Assembly: GCF_028993575.1 (NCBI RefSeq) | Contig: NZ_CP118615.1 | Coordinates: 6,105,001-6,169,000 of the forward strand | Length of the DNA: 64,000 nt | DNA from: Micromonospora cathayae | Lineage (GTDB): Bacteria; Actinomycetota; Actinomycetes; Mycobacteriales; Micromonosporaceae | Direction: 5' to 3' | Part shown: piece by piece, positions 35,825 to 47,700 of the stretch | Layout of the letters: each line of letters opens with the position of its first letter | How positions within the stretch are numbered: the stretch's first letter is position 1 | Position numbers and translations under genes: made by a program | Notes under the pieces: model-generated | Database searches by the model: none | What the model was told of the DNA's origin: nothing | What the model saw: only the letters and a program-made list of their open reading frames with translations

Positions 35825-37672
35825 TCAGCCCGCCCCCGGGTACGCCACCAGGGTCGCCTCGGCGCGCCGTCGCGGCCACCGCTGGCCGGGTGTGGCGGCC
35901 AGCTCGGCGGCGTAGTCGCGGACCAGGGGCGGCAGCACGTACCCGTCCGCCCCGGCCCGGCCGGCGAGGTGCCCGTCGACCAGTTCCTCCAGCGCCCGGC
36001 GGGCCGTGGCCGGCGCGACACCGAGCCGAGTCGCCGCCCGTTCCGGCGCCACCGGGCCGTCCGGCGTGCCGCCCAGCAGCACGAACAGCCGGGCGGCGAC
36101 CTCGTCGGCGGCCCGCAGCGCGGCGTAGGAGTCGGCCAGCCGCTCCCGTACCGACAGGCCGTCGTAGGTCAGCCAGTCCAGCCGGTACCGGTCGTCGCGG
36201 AGCTGCTCGACCAGCGCGCCCACCGCGAGGCCGGGCCGGGCCGCCAGCCGCGACCCGACGATCCGTACCGCCAGCGGTGATCCGGCGCAGATCCCCAGCA
36301 GTTCGGCGGTCGCGGCCCGGTCCCGGGCCAGCCGGCCGTCGCCGACCAGCGCGGCGAGCAGGGCCAGCGACTCCTCCGGGCGCAGGCCCGGCACGGTCAC
36401 CCGGGTAACGCCGTCCAGGCTGGGCAGGTGCCGTTGGGCGACCACCAGCAGGGCCGGGCCGGGGCCGGCGGGCAGCAGCGGGCGCACCTGCGCGGCGTGG
36501 GTGACCCCGTCGACGACCAGCAGGACCCGACGGTCGGCGAACAGGGAGCGCAGCCGCCCGGCCTGCTCGTCCACCTCCCTCGGCACCTCGGTCGACGGGA
36601 CCCCGAGCGCCCGCAGCACCCGCCCGAGCACCTCGTCGGCACCGGCGGTCGGGTGGTATGCCAGGTCGACGAAGACCTGTCCGTCCGGGAAGTCGGCGGC
36701 CACCGTGTGCGCCGCGCGTACCGCCAGGGCCGATTTGCCGCAGCCGGTGGCCCCGGAGACGACCACGGCGGCGGGCGGCCCGCCGGTCACCGCGGCGGTC
36801 ACGGCGGCCAGCTGCGGGGTGCGCGCGACGAAGGTGACCAGGTCGGCGGGGAGTTCCCGGGGCACCGACCGGCCCGCGCCGCCCGCTGGCCACCGACCGC
36901 CCGCCGGGACGGCCGGGCCGGGTGCCGGTACCGTCAGGCCGGGCGTCCGGTCCAGGATCTCCCGGTGCAGCGCCACCAGTTCGTCGCCCGGTTCGATGCC
37001 GAGCTGCTCGTCGAGGGCCGACCGGGCGTGCTGGTAGGCGGCCAGCGCCGCCGGGACGTCCCCGCACCGGTACAGCGCGAGCATCAGCTGGGACCAGCCG
37101 CGTTCCCGCAGCGGATGCGCGGACAGGTGCTGGCGCAGCCCGTCGAGCAGGTCACCGGACTCACCGAGGTCCAGTCGGGCCTGGGTCAGCTCCTCGAACA
37201 CCTGCAACCGTTGCTCCTCCAGGCTCGCCCACCGGCCGTGGAGGATCGTCCCGGTGGGCAACCCGGACCCGGCCGGCCCCCGCCAGCAGGCGAGCGCCCC
37301 GGTGAGCGCCGGAACGGCGGCCGAGGCGTCACCCGCCGCCAGCAGGGCCCGCCCCTCCCCGGCGAGTCGCTGGAACTCGGTCACGTCCAGTTCGGGTGGC
37401 GCGATCCGCAGCTCGTAGGCGTGCAGATGGGCGACGATCCGGTCACCGACGGCGGCCCGGAGGGCGAACACGTGCGACCGCAGGTTCGCCACCGCCGAGG
37501 TGGGCGGCTGGGCGCCCCACACCATCCGGGCCAACCGGTCCAGCGGGACCGGTCGGTTGGCCTCCAGTGCCAGGCCCGCCAGCACCGCCCGCCGCTTGGC
37601 CGCTCCCACCGTGACCGGTTGGCCGTCGACGCTCAGCTCCACGGTGCCCAGCAGCTTGATCTGAAGTTGCAC
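35825..37672 (-). CDS. SARP/AfsR-type regulator with NB-ARC domain
   Basis: A 615-residue regulator. An OmpR-like winged-helix DNA-binding domain (about 1-95, IKLLGTVELSVDG and AVANLRSHVFALR) is followed by a bacterial transcriptional activator (BTAD) domain (about 98-245). A linker leads to an NB-ARC-type STAND ATPase (about 275-520) with Walker A GATGCGKSAL (about 312) and Walker B VLLVVDGV. The C terminus is a winged-helix/effector segment without TPRs. AfsR-type proteins activate secondary metabolism in response to a signal. No biosynthetic cluster lies next to it, so targets are unknown. The start is a GTG with GGGGGAG upstream. Confidence 0.9.
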   Translation of the reverse strand: MQLQIKLLGTVELSVDGQPVTVGAAKRRAVLAGLALEANRPVPLDRLARMVWGAQPPTSAVANLRSHVFALRAAVGDRIVAHLHAYELRIAPPELDVTEFQRLAGEGRALLAAGDASAAVPALTGALACWRGPAGSGLPTGTILHGRWASLEEQRLQVFEELTQARLDLGESGDLLDGLRQHLSAHPLRERGWSQLMLALYRCGDVPAALAAYQHARSALDEQLGIEPGDELVALHREILDRTPGLTVPAPGPAVPAGGRWPAGGAGRSVPRELPADLVTFVARTPQLAAVTAAVTGGPPAAVVVSGATGCGKSALAVRAAHTVAADFPDGQVFVDLAYHPTAGADEVLGRVLRALGVPSTEVPREVDEQAGRLRSLFADRRVLLVVDGVTHAAQVRPLLPAGPGPALLVVAQRHLPSLDGVTRVTVPGLRPEESLALLAALVGDGRLARDRAATAELLGICAGSPLAVRIVGSRLAARPGLAVGALVEQLRDDRYRLDWLTYDGLSVRERLADSYAALRAADEVAARLFVLLGGTPDGPVAPERAATRLGVAPATARRALEELVDGHLAGRAGADGYVLPPLVRDYAAELAATPGQRWPRRRAEATLVAYPGAG

Positions 37673-38220
37673 GTCACCGCTCCCCCGTTGAACCCCTGAG
37701 CGTGCACCTCAGGTTAGGCGGGTCGACAGAACGGAACAAGCGACCGGACAATATATGCATGTGACCAACATCTATCTGATTGGACGGCACGTCGAGGTAA
37801 CGTATCCGCCCGGACGAACGCTGTCGACGACCCCGACCGGGCAATGGGAATGGTGGGCCGCTCGCTTTCCCACCTGGACGGGAGGCCGGTCAGGACCGGG
37901 TCCGCAACTCCCCGGTCCTGACCTCCAGCCGTCCGGCGTGGCAGCGGTTCTCACCGCCCGGACCCGCGAGCGTGGCACGTCGCCCGGTACCGGGTCCGCA
38001 GGTGGCGAGCCGGCCCGCATGCACTCAGCTCCACGGTGCTCCACCACCGGACTTTCGGTCGCGTCTGACGGTTCACCCCGACGAATCGTCAACGCCGGCC
38101 AAGGCTAAGCGCGTGTCGACCCGGCGGACAAGGCATTCCGCCATTCCGGAAAGGTGAGCAATCTCAACGCTGTTCCACGGCATGTCGGTGTAACACCGTG
38201 AACGCCGTCGACGCTGTTTC
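37673..38220. other. Intergenic region, no supported gene (548 bp)
   Basis: It carries the SARP gene promoter on the left side and a strong hairpin at 37888-37923. Open frames here have no recognisable protein pattern or ribosome site. The central part is less GC-rich than its surroundings. Confidence 0.5.
37888..37923. terminator. Perfect 13-bp hairpin of unknown owner
   Basis: GGTCAGGACCGGG and CCCGGTCCTGACC pair perfectly around a 10-base loop. It is about 300 bases from the end of the nearest gene on the right (the HAD gene) and upstream of the SARP gene. Confidence 0.5.
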
Positions 38221-38925
38221 TCAGAAGTGGTGCAGCAGGTCCGGGAAGGCGCTGATCCGCAGCACCTGCGGATCGGTCGGGTCCAGTTCCTCGTGCTCCA
38301 GCACCCAGGTGTTGTCGTTCGGGATGAACACGGCGTTCATGCCGGCGGCCCGGGCCGGGAGGATGTCCGACTTCGGGGAGTTGCCGATCATCCAGGCCAC
38401 CTCCGGGTCGAAGGCGTGCTCCCGGGCCAACCACCGGTAGGTGTCGGCGTTCTTCTCCATCACGATGTGCGCGGCCCGGAAGTGGTGCAGCAGCCCACAG
38501 GCGTCCAGCTTACGCTGCTGCTCCTCGCGGTCCCCCTTGGTGAGCAGCAGCAACCGGTGCCGGGTGGCCAGCAGGTCGAGGGTGTCGGCGACGCCGGGCA
38601 TCAGCTCGACCCGGTGCTCGACCAGCGCCACCGCCAGGTCGTCGATCTCCCGGCGTTCCCGGGCGGTCGCCGGGCGTTCCCGCAGCTTCTCCAGGCACTC
38701 GCCGAGGCTACGCAGGAAGACCCGGCTGCCGTAGCCGTGCACCGCCGCGTTGGCCCGCTCGATGTCGTCGAGGATGGCCCGGATCTCGGCCCGGTCCAGG
38801 GTGGGATGGTCCAGCCAGCCCAGGAAGTCGTCGATCACCCGCTCGAACAGGACGTTGTTCTCCCAGAGCGTGTCGTCGGCGTCGAAGACCAGCACCCTGC
38901 CGTGCTGCCGTTGCCCCTGATCCAC
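38221..38925 (-). CDS. HAD superfamily hydrolase
   Basis: A 234-residue haloacid-dehalogenase-fold phosphatase. Motif I is VFDADDTLW (about 12-20), motif II the TKGD segment (about 128-131), motif III Lys in the VMEKNADTY region and motif IV WMIGNSPKSD (about 180-189). A four-helix cap lies between motifs I and II. The substrate is unknown. GTG start with AAGGAG upstream. It lies 80 bases downstream of the GH63-like gene on the same strand and may be cotranscribed. Confidence 0.88.
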   Translation of the reverse strand: MDQGQRQHGRVLVFDADDTLWENNVLFERVIDDFLGWLDHPTLDRAEIRAILDDIERANAAVHGYGSRVFLRSLGECLEKLRERPATARERREIDDLAVALVEHRVELMPGVADTLDLLATRHRLLLLTKGDREEQQRKLDACGLLHHFRAAHIVMEKNADTYRWLAREHAFDPEVAWMIGNSPKSDILPARAAGMNAVFIPNDNTWVLEHEELDPTDPQVLRISAFPDLLHHF

Positions 38926-39005
38926 CGTGCCTGGCTCCTTCCTTGACGCGGACCGGCACACCGTACTGGGCGGGGGCGACGACGGCCCACTCCTTATCGG
39001 CGGGG

Positions 39006-41738
<2,733 letters not shown>

Positions 41739-41807
41739 GCCGCGCGGTCACTTGACCACTGCGGCCACCGTCGTCGTGGCGTGTTGCACGTCGCTGCTGG
41801 AGGAGAG

Positions 41808-43748
41808 TTGATCGAGATCGGTTTCGGTCCGCAGGTCTGTGGCGAGCTCAGCGGCGGGGCGACCCGCGAGTGGCTGGTCCCCGACGGCCTGGGCGGGTAC
41901 GCCATGGGCACCGTCAGCGGGCTGCGCACGCGCCGCTACCACGGGTTGCTGGTGGTGGCCGGCGAGACCCCGGCGACCCGCCGGGTGGGGCTGGCCAGCC
42001 TGGACCCGGCGGTGCTGTTGCCGTCCGGGGCCCAGGTCCGGCTCGGTGCCCACCAGTGGGCCTCCGGGGACCTCGACCCGCGCGGGTACGAGCTGCTGGA
42101 GCACTTCGCCATCATCGACGGTCTGCCGCGCTGGCGGTGGCGGATCGGCGACACCGTCATCGAGCGGGAACTGGCGATGCTGCCCGGCCGGTCCTGCGTG
42201 GCGGTGCTGCACCGGCTGGTCTCCGGTGGGCCGGTGACGCTGGAGCTGGCGGCGGTCTGCACCTGGCGGGACGCGCACGGGGAGCGGCGCGCGGACGGGC
42301 CGACGCCCCGGCTGGAGCCGGTCGACGGCGGGGCGGTGGTCGAGGGCGCGTTCCGGCTGGCCGGCCCGGACTGGACGCCCGAGGGGCAGTGGTGGCTGGG
42401 CGTGCACCACCGGGAGGAGGCGGCCCGTGGCCTGGCCGCCGAGGAGGACCTCTGGTACGCGGGACGCTTCACCGGCCGGCTGGAGCACCCCGGCGACACG
42501 GTGTCGGTGCGGGCCTGGGCCGGGCAGCTCGACCAGGAGCCGCCCCCGGCGACCGAGGTGGTGGCGACCGCCCGGCGGCGCAACCGGCAGGTGGTGGCCG
42601 CCGCGAAGCCGGCCGACCCGGTCGAGGCGACGCTGGCGCTGGCCGCCGACGCGTTCGTGGTACGCACCGCCGCCGGCCCGGACGTGGTGGCCGGGTACCC
42701 GTGGTTCGGCGCGTGGTCGCGGGACACGATGATCTCGTACGAGGGGTTGTTCCTCTGCACCAACCGCGCCGAGGAGGGGCGGGAGCTGCTGCGGTCGTAC
42801 GCGGCGACGCTGTCGGAGGGGATGCTGGCGAACACCGCCGACACCGGCCGGGTGGAGTACAACACCGTCGACGGCACGCTGTGGTTCCTGCACGCGGTGA
42901 ACCGGCACGTCACCGTCACCGGGGACACCGACCTCGGTGACGAGCTGGTGCCGGCGCTGCGCGCGGTGGTCGACGCGCACCTGGCCGGTACCCGGTACGG
43001 CATCGCGGTCGACCCGGCCGACGGGCTGCTCACCCAGGGTGGCACCCCGGGTGCCGCGCTGACCTGGATGGACGCCCGGGTGTACGGGGTGCCGGTGACG
43101 CCGCGTACCGGCAAGCCGGTGGAGGTCAACGCGCTGTGGGTCAACGGGTTGGCCGGGCTCGCCGAGCTGACCGAGCTGGCCGGTGGGGACGCCGCCGAGC
43201 TGTGGCGGCTGCACGGCCGGGCGGTCGGGTCGTTCCGGGAGCGTTTCCCGGCCCCGACGGGCTGGCTGTACGACGTGGTGGACGGGCCGGCCCCGGCGTA
43301 CCCGCTGGGTGGCGCGCCGCACCACGACGACGACCTGCTCCGGCCGAACCAGCTGCTGGCCTGGTCGCTGCCGTACGCGCCGCTGGAGCCGGACGAGGCG
43401 ACGCTGCGCCGGGTGGCCGCCGGGCTGCTCACCCCGCTCGGGCCGCGCAGCCTCTCCCCGGACTCCCCCGGTTTCGCCGGGCGGCACCGGGGCGGGCCGG
43501 CCGAGCGGGACAGCGGCTACCACCAGGGCACGGTGTGGCCGTGGCTGCTCGGCCCGTACGTGGACGCCTGCCGGCGGGGCAAGATTTCAGTTGATGAGCT
43601 GTTCAGGGGCATTGAAGCTCATTTGACCGAGTATGGCCTAGGGTCGGTCAGTGAGACGGCCGACGGCCTGCCGCCACACACGGCGACCGGATGCCCGTTC
43701 CAGGCGTGGTCCGTCGCCGAGCTACTCCGCTGCCGCCGGATCCGATAG
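41808..43748 (+). CDS. Glycogen debranching enzyme, archaeal/bacterial GH133 type
   Basis: A 646-residue amylo-alpha-1,6-glucosidase. The N-terminal GDE_N domain (TREWLVPDGLGGYAMGTVSGL, RRYHGLLVV) is followed by a GDE_C (alpha/alpha)6 barrel. Its active-site region is GYPWFGAWSRDTMISYEGL (about 295-313), and SGYHQGTVWPWLLGPYVDA is near the C terminus. It removes alpha-1,6 branch stubs from glycogen-like glucans. The start is taken as the TTG at 41808, four bases after GGAGG; no ATG or GTG fits the conserved N terminus. It shares a short promoter region with the divergent GH63-like gene. Confidence 0.9.
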   Translation: MIEIGFGPQVCGELSGGATREWLVPDGLGGYAMGTVSGLRTRRYHGLLVVAGETPATRRVGLASLDPAVLLPSGAQVRLGAHQWASGDLDPRGYELLEHFAIIDGLPRWRWRIGDTVIERELAMLPGRSCVAVLHRLVSGGPVTLELAAVCTWRDAHGERRADGPTPRLEPVDGGAVVEGAFRLAGPDWTPEGQWWLGVHHREEAARGLAAEEDLWYAGRFTGRLEHPGDTVSVRAWAGQLDQEPPPATEVVATARRRNRQVVAAAKPADPVEATLALAADAFVVRTAAGPDVVAGYPWFGAWSRDTMISYEGLFLCTNRAEEGRELLRSYAATLSEGMLANTADTGRVEYNTVDGTLWFLHAVNRHVTVTGDTDLGDELVPALRAVVDAHLAGTRYGIAVDPADGLLTQGGTPGAALTWMDARVYGVPVTPRTGKPVEVNALWVNGLAGLAELTELAGGDAAELWRLHGRAVGSFRERFPAPTGWLYDVVDGPAPAYPLGGAPHHDDDLLRPNQLLAWSLPYAPLEPDEATLRRVAAGLLTPLGPRSLSPDSPGFAGRHRGGPAERDSGYHQGTVWPWLLGPYVDACRRGKISVDELFRGIEAHLTEYGLGSVSETADGLPPHTATGCPFQAWSVAELLRCRRIR

Positions 43749-43896
43749 GCCCGCTTTACACAGCCGCAACGGTGATGTCTCCGCCGGTTATCCCGGCGAC
43801 GGCAGGATGGGCCCCGACCAGGGCGCGGCGGCGGGTATCCGGGGCAACGGGTGCCGGCCGCCGCGCGCAGGGGGACAACTCAAAGGGGGCCGCCGC

Positions 43897-45213
43897 ATGT
43901 CACCGAACGCGGACGTGATCGACATCCACCCCGCCCGGAGCCAGCGGGTGCTGATGCTCTCGTGGGAGTACCCACCGGTGCTGGTGGGTGGGCTGGGCCG
44001 GCACGTACACGCCCTCTCCGTCGCCCTGGTCCGGGCCGGCCACCAGGTCACCGTGGTCACCCGGCACGCCGAGGGCGCGCCCCTGGAGGAGTACGCCGAC
44101 GGGGTCCGGATCCTGCGCGCCCCCGAGGACCCGGTGGCCTTCCCCCTGGCCACCCCGGCCCTGCTCGCCTGGACGATGGCGTTCAACCACACGCTGACCC
44201 GGACCGCGCTGCGCGCCGCCGAGTCCGGCGAGTACGACGTGGTGCACGCCCACGACTGGCTGGTCGCGCACACCGCCGTCACCATCAGCGAGCACCTCGA
44301 CCTGCCCCTGGTCACCACGATCCACGCCACCGAGGCCGGCCGGCACCAGGGCTGGCTGCCGGAGGAGATGAACCGCACCATCCACGGCGTCGAACACTGG
44401 CTGAGCAACGCCTCGACCCGGGTGATCACCTGCTCCGGGTACATGCGCGACCAGGTCGCCACCCTGTTCGACGTCTCCGCCGGCCGGGTCGACGTGGTCC
44501 CCAACGGGGTGGACGGCCGGGCCTGGCAGGCCCGCCCCCGTGCGGTCGCCGCCGCCCGCAACCGGTACGCCGCCGACGGCCCGCTGGTCGGCTTCGCCGG
44601 CCGGCTGGTCTACGAGAAGGGCGTCCAGCACCTCGTCCGGGCCGTGCCGTACCTGCGCCGCCGGCACCCCGACCTGCGGGTGGTGATCGCCGGCGACGGC
44701 CCGTACCGGCACGAGTTGCAGGACGAGATCCGCCGGCTCGACCTGGCCGACACCGTCCGGTTCACCGGTTTCCTCACCGAGTCGCAGCTCCCGGCGGTGC
44801 TCGGGGCGACCGACGCCACCGTCGTGCCCAGCCTGTACGAGCCGTTCGGCATGGTCGCCCTGGAGGCGGCGGCGGCCGGCGCTCCCCTCGCGGTCGCCGC
44901 CACCGGCGGCCTCGCCGAGATCGTCGAACCGGGCGTGACCGGGGTGACCTTCCCGCACAGCGACCCGGACGCCCTGGCGCACGCCGTCGACCGGCTCGTC
45001 GGCGACGAGGTGTTCGCCCGCCGGGTCGCCCGCCGGGCCCGCACGATGGTGGGCGAACGGTACGCCTGGGCCACCATCGCCGCGTCCACTGCCGCCAGCT
45101 ACGCCACCGCCGGCCGCGACCACGTGCCGCACCGGGTACGCCGGGCCGCCGCGCCGACGACCGTCGTCCGCCAGAAGATCGCCATCCCGGACGGCAACCT
45201 GCTCGCCGTGTAG
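43897..45213 (+). CDS. GT4 family glycosyltransferase, glycogen-synthase-like
   Basis: A 438-residue GT-B glycosyltransferase. The N-terminal LSWEYPPVLVGGLGRHVHALS (about 19-39) carries the Gly-rich donor loop typical of starch/glycogen-synthase-like members. HAHDWLVAHTA lies near 113-123. The GT4 C-terminal domain has VGFAGRLVYEKGV, the donor pocket and the EPFGMVALE (EX7E) motif near 319-327. A likely role is alpha-glucan or glucosyl transfer in the same pathway as the debranching enzyme 148 bases upstream. ATG with AAAGGGGG upstream. Confidence 0.88.
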   Translation: MSPNADVIDIHPARSQRVLMLSWEYPPVLVGGLGRHVHALSVALVRAGHQVTVVTRHAEGAPLEEYADGVRILRAPEDPVAFPLATPALLAWTMAFNHTLTRTALRAAESGEYDVVHAHDWLVAHTAVTISEHLDLPLVTTIHATEAGRHQGWLPEEMNRTIHGVEHWLSNASTRVITCSGYMRDQVATLFDVSAGRVDVVPNGVDGRAWQARPRAVAAARNRYAADGPLVGFAGRLVYEKGVQHLVRAVPYLRRRHPDLRVVIAGDGPYRHELQDEIRRLDLADTVRFTGFLTESQLPAVLGATDATVVPSLYEPFGMVALEAAAAGAPLAVAATGGLAEIVEPGVTGVTFPHSDPDALAHAVDRLVGDEVFARRVARRARTMVGERYAWATIAASTAASYATAGRDHVPHRVRRAAAPTTVVRQKIAIPDGNLLAV

Positions 45214-45247
45214 TGGCCCTCAACCCCTGCACGGGCGAGGTGAAGGC

Positions 45248-45783
45248 ATGGCGGCCCCTTACCGCTTGGAAAGCCGGCGGTTGACCGCCCCGCCTTGCTC
45301 CCTGCTTGAGGGTCTGCTCAGCGAGTTGAGGCCCCAGTGGCGGGCACGGGACCGTGACCGGCCCGTCTTGCGGACACGCCGTCGCGGATCGGAGCAGGAG
45401 CCAAGCACCAGTTCGGGTTCGTTGATCGACTGCTCGCCACCCTGGTCCGTTGATGTCACGGGCTGACCCATGACGTCGTCGCCTGGTTCGGGGTTCATCG
45501 CTCGACGATCAGCCCGCTCTTGGCCGGCAACGGCTGCCGGGTGAACGACGGAGTCCGGCGCTGTACTCTCCCTATCGTCGAGCGTCATCGCCGCGCAGCC
45601 CGCAAACGGCACTCCCAGCGCATCCGCGAGGAGCATGCTTTCGGATACCTCGGGAACTGACGGACCCTCGGCCGCCACCACGGTTGAAGCGAGTCCTTGG
45701 GAACCACCGTCCGCCCGATCACCAGGCTCCTGTCCGATCACCAGCGGGCTGACCGCATCGAGCACAACACCCCGCGAAGCTGA
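45248..45783 (+). pseudogene. Decayed DDE transposase (HTH_Tnp_4/DDE_Tnp_4 type)
   Basis: Fragments of one transposase can be read in order: PYRLESRRLTAPP near the start, IGAGAKHQFGFVDRLLATLV near 45388, an in-frame TGA, then GLTHDVVAWFGVHRSTIS (helix-turn-helix) near 45459. An internal loss after it joins PLLAGNGCRVNDGVRRCTL to RKRHSQRIREEHAFGYLGN, a C-terminal motif of the same family, and then, in another frame, RLLSDHQRADRIEHN. Stops, frame changes and deletions make it non-functional. No clear terminal inverted repeats were identified. It borders the toxin island. Confidence 0.75.
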
Positions 45784-45925
45784 GCCCTCCCCCGCCCGCC
45801 ACACCTGTTCGACGAGCCGACGCTGCTCCAGCTATGCACGGGGCCGCAGGTAGCCACCTGTCACTCGTCGGCACCAAAGCCGGAACGACGCAGGTATATG
45901 CTCCCTGACCGCTGGGCTAAGCCTC

Positions 45926-46423
45926 TCAAGCGAGTTCACTCTTCTCGGCTACGGCCTGACGCAGCAGACCAAGCACCTCATCACGAAAATGGGGTGCCCC
46001 GTCAGGAGTGACGATGGTGAGTACCGAACAACCATCACCTAAGAGCAACGCATCGAACGGAGAGAATCCGTATTGAGGTTCTCGCCGGTACGGCTCCTCC
46101 TGCATGACGGTCTTGATCAGGCCCTTTTCGCAAGGCTCATAGTAGATGGCTAGCGGGCCCCGCCCTGTCCGATCGGTGAAGTATCCATGTTCATCCCATG
46201 CATCACGGAGCGCCGAGTCGCGCGCTACCATCACATCCCCCCGCGACTCCGGCAGCGCGCCAGCACCGGCTCGCCACCGGGAAAACTCGTGCTGCCGCTC
46301 GCCATCGTTGATCGACACCAGCATCGCTGGCCAACGCCTTTTCAGGGCGTCAAGCATCCGACCGACCACGGGTGCCAGGTCTGCTAGCCCTACGACGACA
46401 ACCGTGTCCTCGCCGGTAATCAT
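45926..46423 (-). CDS. Putative immunity protein for the Hint-ART toxin tip
   Basis: A 165-residue cytosolic protein with mixed alpha/beta character and no signal peptide; the family is not recognised. It starts three bases after the stop of the orphan ADP-ribosyltransferase toxin fragment on the same strand, the standard position of an immunity gene in polymorphic toxin loci. Base composition is lower in GC than flanking housekeeping genes. Function is inferred from position only. Confidence 0.6.
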   Translation of the reverse strand: MITGEDTVVVVGLADLAPVVGRMLDALKRRWPAMLVSINDGERQHEFSRWRAGAGALPESRGDVMVARDSALRDAWDEHGYFTDRTGRGPLAIYYEPCEKGLIKTVMQEEPYRREPQYGFSPFDALLLGDGCSVLTIVTPDGAPHFRDEVLGLLRQAVAEKSELA

Positions 46424-46426
46424 CTC

Positions 46427-47188
46427 TCATTCCCACTTACTGGTAAACCCGGAGAATCTGACCCGGGATCTCGGTACTTGAATTCCGCCGCGAATCTCGA
46501 AGACGTGCTGACCTCTTCCTCCACGTAGCCGCGTCAGAGAAGACTTCGGCACCAGAAACTCCATCACATACACAGTCTTTTCGGAGGTCAGACCGAGCTG
46601 ACTCTTGAAGGCACCCCTTCCGGCAAGCTTGATGTCCGCCGGGCTCATATTGGTAAAGAAAGGACCCGCCCCGTTTTTGGAATCGCCGCTCTTAATGTGG
46701 TATGGGTTACCGGCCCTGATCCCGTTGTATCCCTTCTTGTGGGTGTAGTGGAACATCGTGACGAGGTCATCGTCGTCGCCGCAGTTGTGCACCAAGAGCG
46801 GGACGTCCTCGGCTAGCACATAGTACGTGTGGAGGTTGGCGACGGTGAGGTCGTGCATGGTGGCGACGCCGACGAAGTTGCGGACCTTGGCGATCGACAC
46901 CACCTCGCCGGTCGCGGTCCTGAGCACCTCGGTCGGACGCAGCTCGCTGGCGTCGACCCACTCCTGACGGCTGTCGCTCCAGAACGGATGGTTCTGGGTG
47001 GTCTCGAGGGTGACGAACTCACCGTCCTCGGTCCGAACGGCCAGATCGGTCAGTTCGACGTCCTGGTTGACGTGCAGGTCGGTGACCGGCTCGACCCGGG
47101 ATCGACCGGTCTCCGGGTCCTGCGCGACAACCTGGTCGCCCTCGGCAACCTCGTCGATGCGTCGACTGCTGCCGTCGGCCAGGAGCAC
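46427..47188 (-). pseudogene. Orphan toxin tip: Hint domain plus HYD1-type ADP-ribosyltransferase
   Basis: The frame is the C-terminal end of an RHS-type toxin without its carrier. A Hint domain (about residues 1-133, VLLADGSSRRIDEV, QNHPFWSDS, MHDLTVANLHTYYVL, ending LVHNC) is followed by about 120 residues resembling the HYD1 (Tox-ART) ADP-ribosyltransferase fold: MFHYTHKKGYNGI, then GPFFTNMSPADIKLAG and YVMEFLVP. In-frame coding continues upstream to a stop at 47294 (NLHREEIKET, SYEHSFALETG), with Glu where Hint domains often begin with Cys and no start codon. It is probably a displaced cassette rather than a free gene. Followed by its likely immunity gene. Confidence 0.75.
46815..46925. 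repeat. 111-bp Hint repeat, copy 1
   Basis: Direct repeat of 49997-50107, differing at three positions by eye. It encodes the LRTATGEVVS to LHTYYVL part of the Hint domain and is a natural site for homologous recombination between toxin tips. Confidence 0.9.
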
Positions 47189-47277
47189 CCCGGTCTCCAG
47201 CGCGAAGCTATGCTCGTAAGACTGGCCGCCCGAGATCTCGTCCTTGACGGTTTCCTTGATCTCCTCGCGGTGTAGGT

Positions 47278-47700
47278 TCAGCCGCGTTCGACATCAAGCC
47301 CTACCAGCTCTGGCCGCTTCTCATGTGCCCCCCACTCCAAGATCTCTCGAAGTTTCTCGGACAAGGTCACACGCTCGACTCCAGATTCCGTCAGCGCCAC
47401 CTGGATGGGAGTAGCGACTCCAAGCGCATCCGCATCCTCGTCCACCAACTCGAGCGTCAGCCGCGACGCAGTGAGTTCCACTCTCCGCAGGCAACCATAG
47501 ACAGTGAGGCCCCGTTCAGTTGAAACGCTGTACGAGTCCATCCCGGACCGGACTTCCTGATCGTCGGGCTCGTAGGTGGATCTCTGGACGGACAACGACC
47601 GATGAACGCCAGCATCATCGACGCCCGCTACTCCTACTTCTAGGACCTCTTCACCTTCGTAGTCCTCAAAGAATCCGATCTCAGTAGCAGCCAGTATCAT
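47278..47700 (-). CDS. Imm10-like immunity protein
   Basis: A 140-residue protein similar in layout to Imm10 immunity proteins: SVQRSTYEPDDQEV, an internal VYGCLRRVEL strand in place of the usual YGGV, DRLTLEL-like TASRLTLELVDEDADALG and a C-terminal LSEKLREIL helix. No cognate toxin tip lies directly upstream; instead a diverged copy of the RHS/PQQ promoter region does. Its stop overlaps the start of in-frame Hint coding. Assignment to Imm10 is by pattern only. Confidence 0.6.
   Translation of the reverse strand: MILAATEIGFFEDYEGEEVLEVGVAGVDDAGVHRSLSVQRSTYEPDDQEVRSGMDSYSVSTERGLTVYGCLRRVELTASRLTLELVDEDADALGVATPIQVALTESGVERVTLSEKLREILEWGAHEKRPELVGLDVERG

Noticed and set aside
37755-38108. A 117-codon frame in the SARP-HAD gap
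   Set aside because: No ribosome site or recognisable pattern, and the strong hairpin at 37888 interrupts it.
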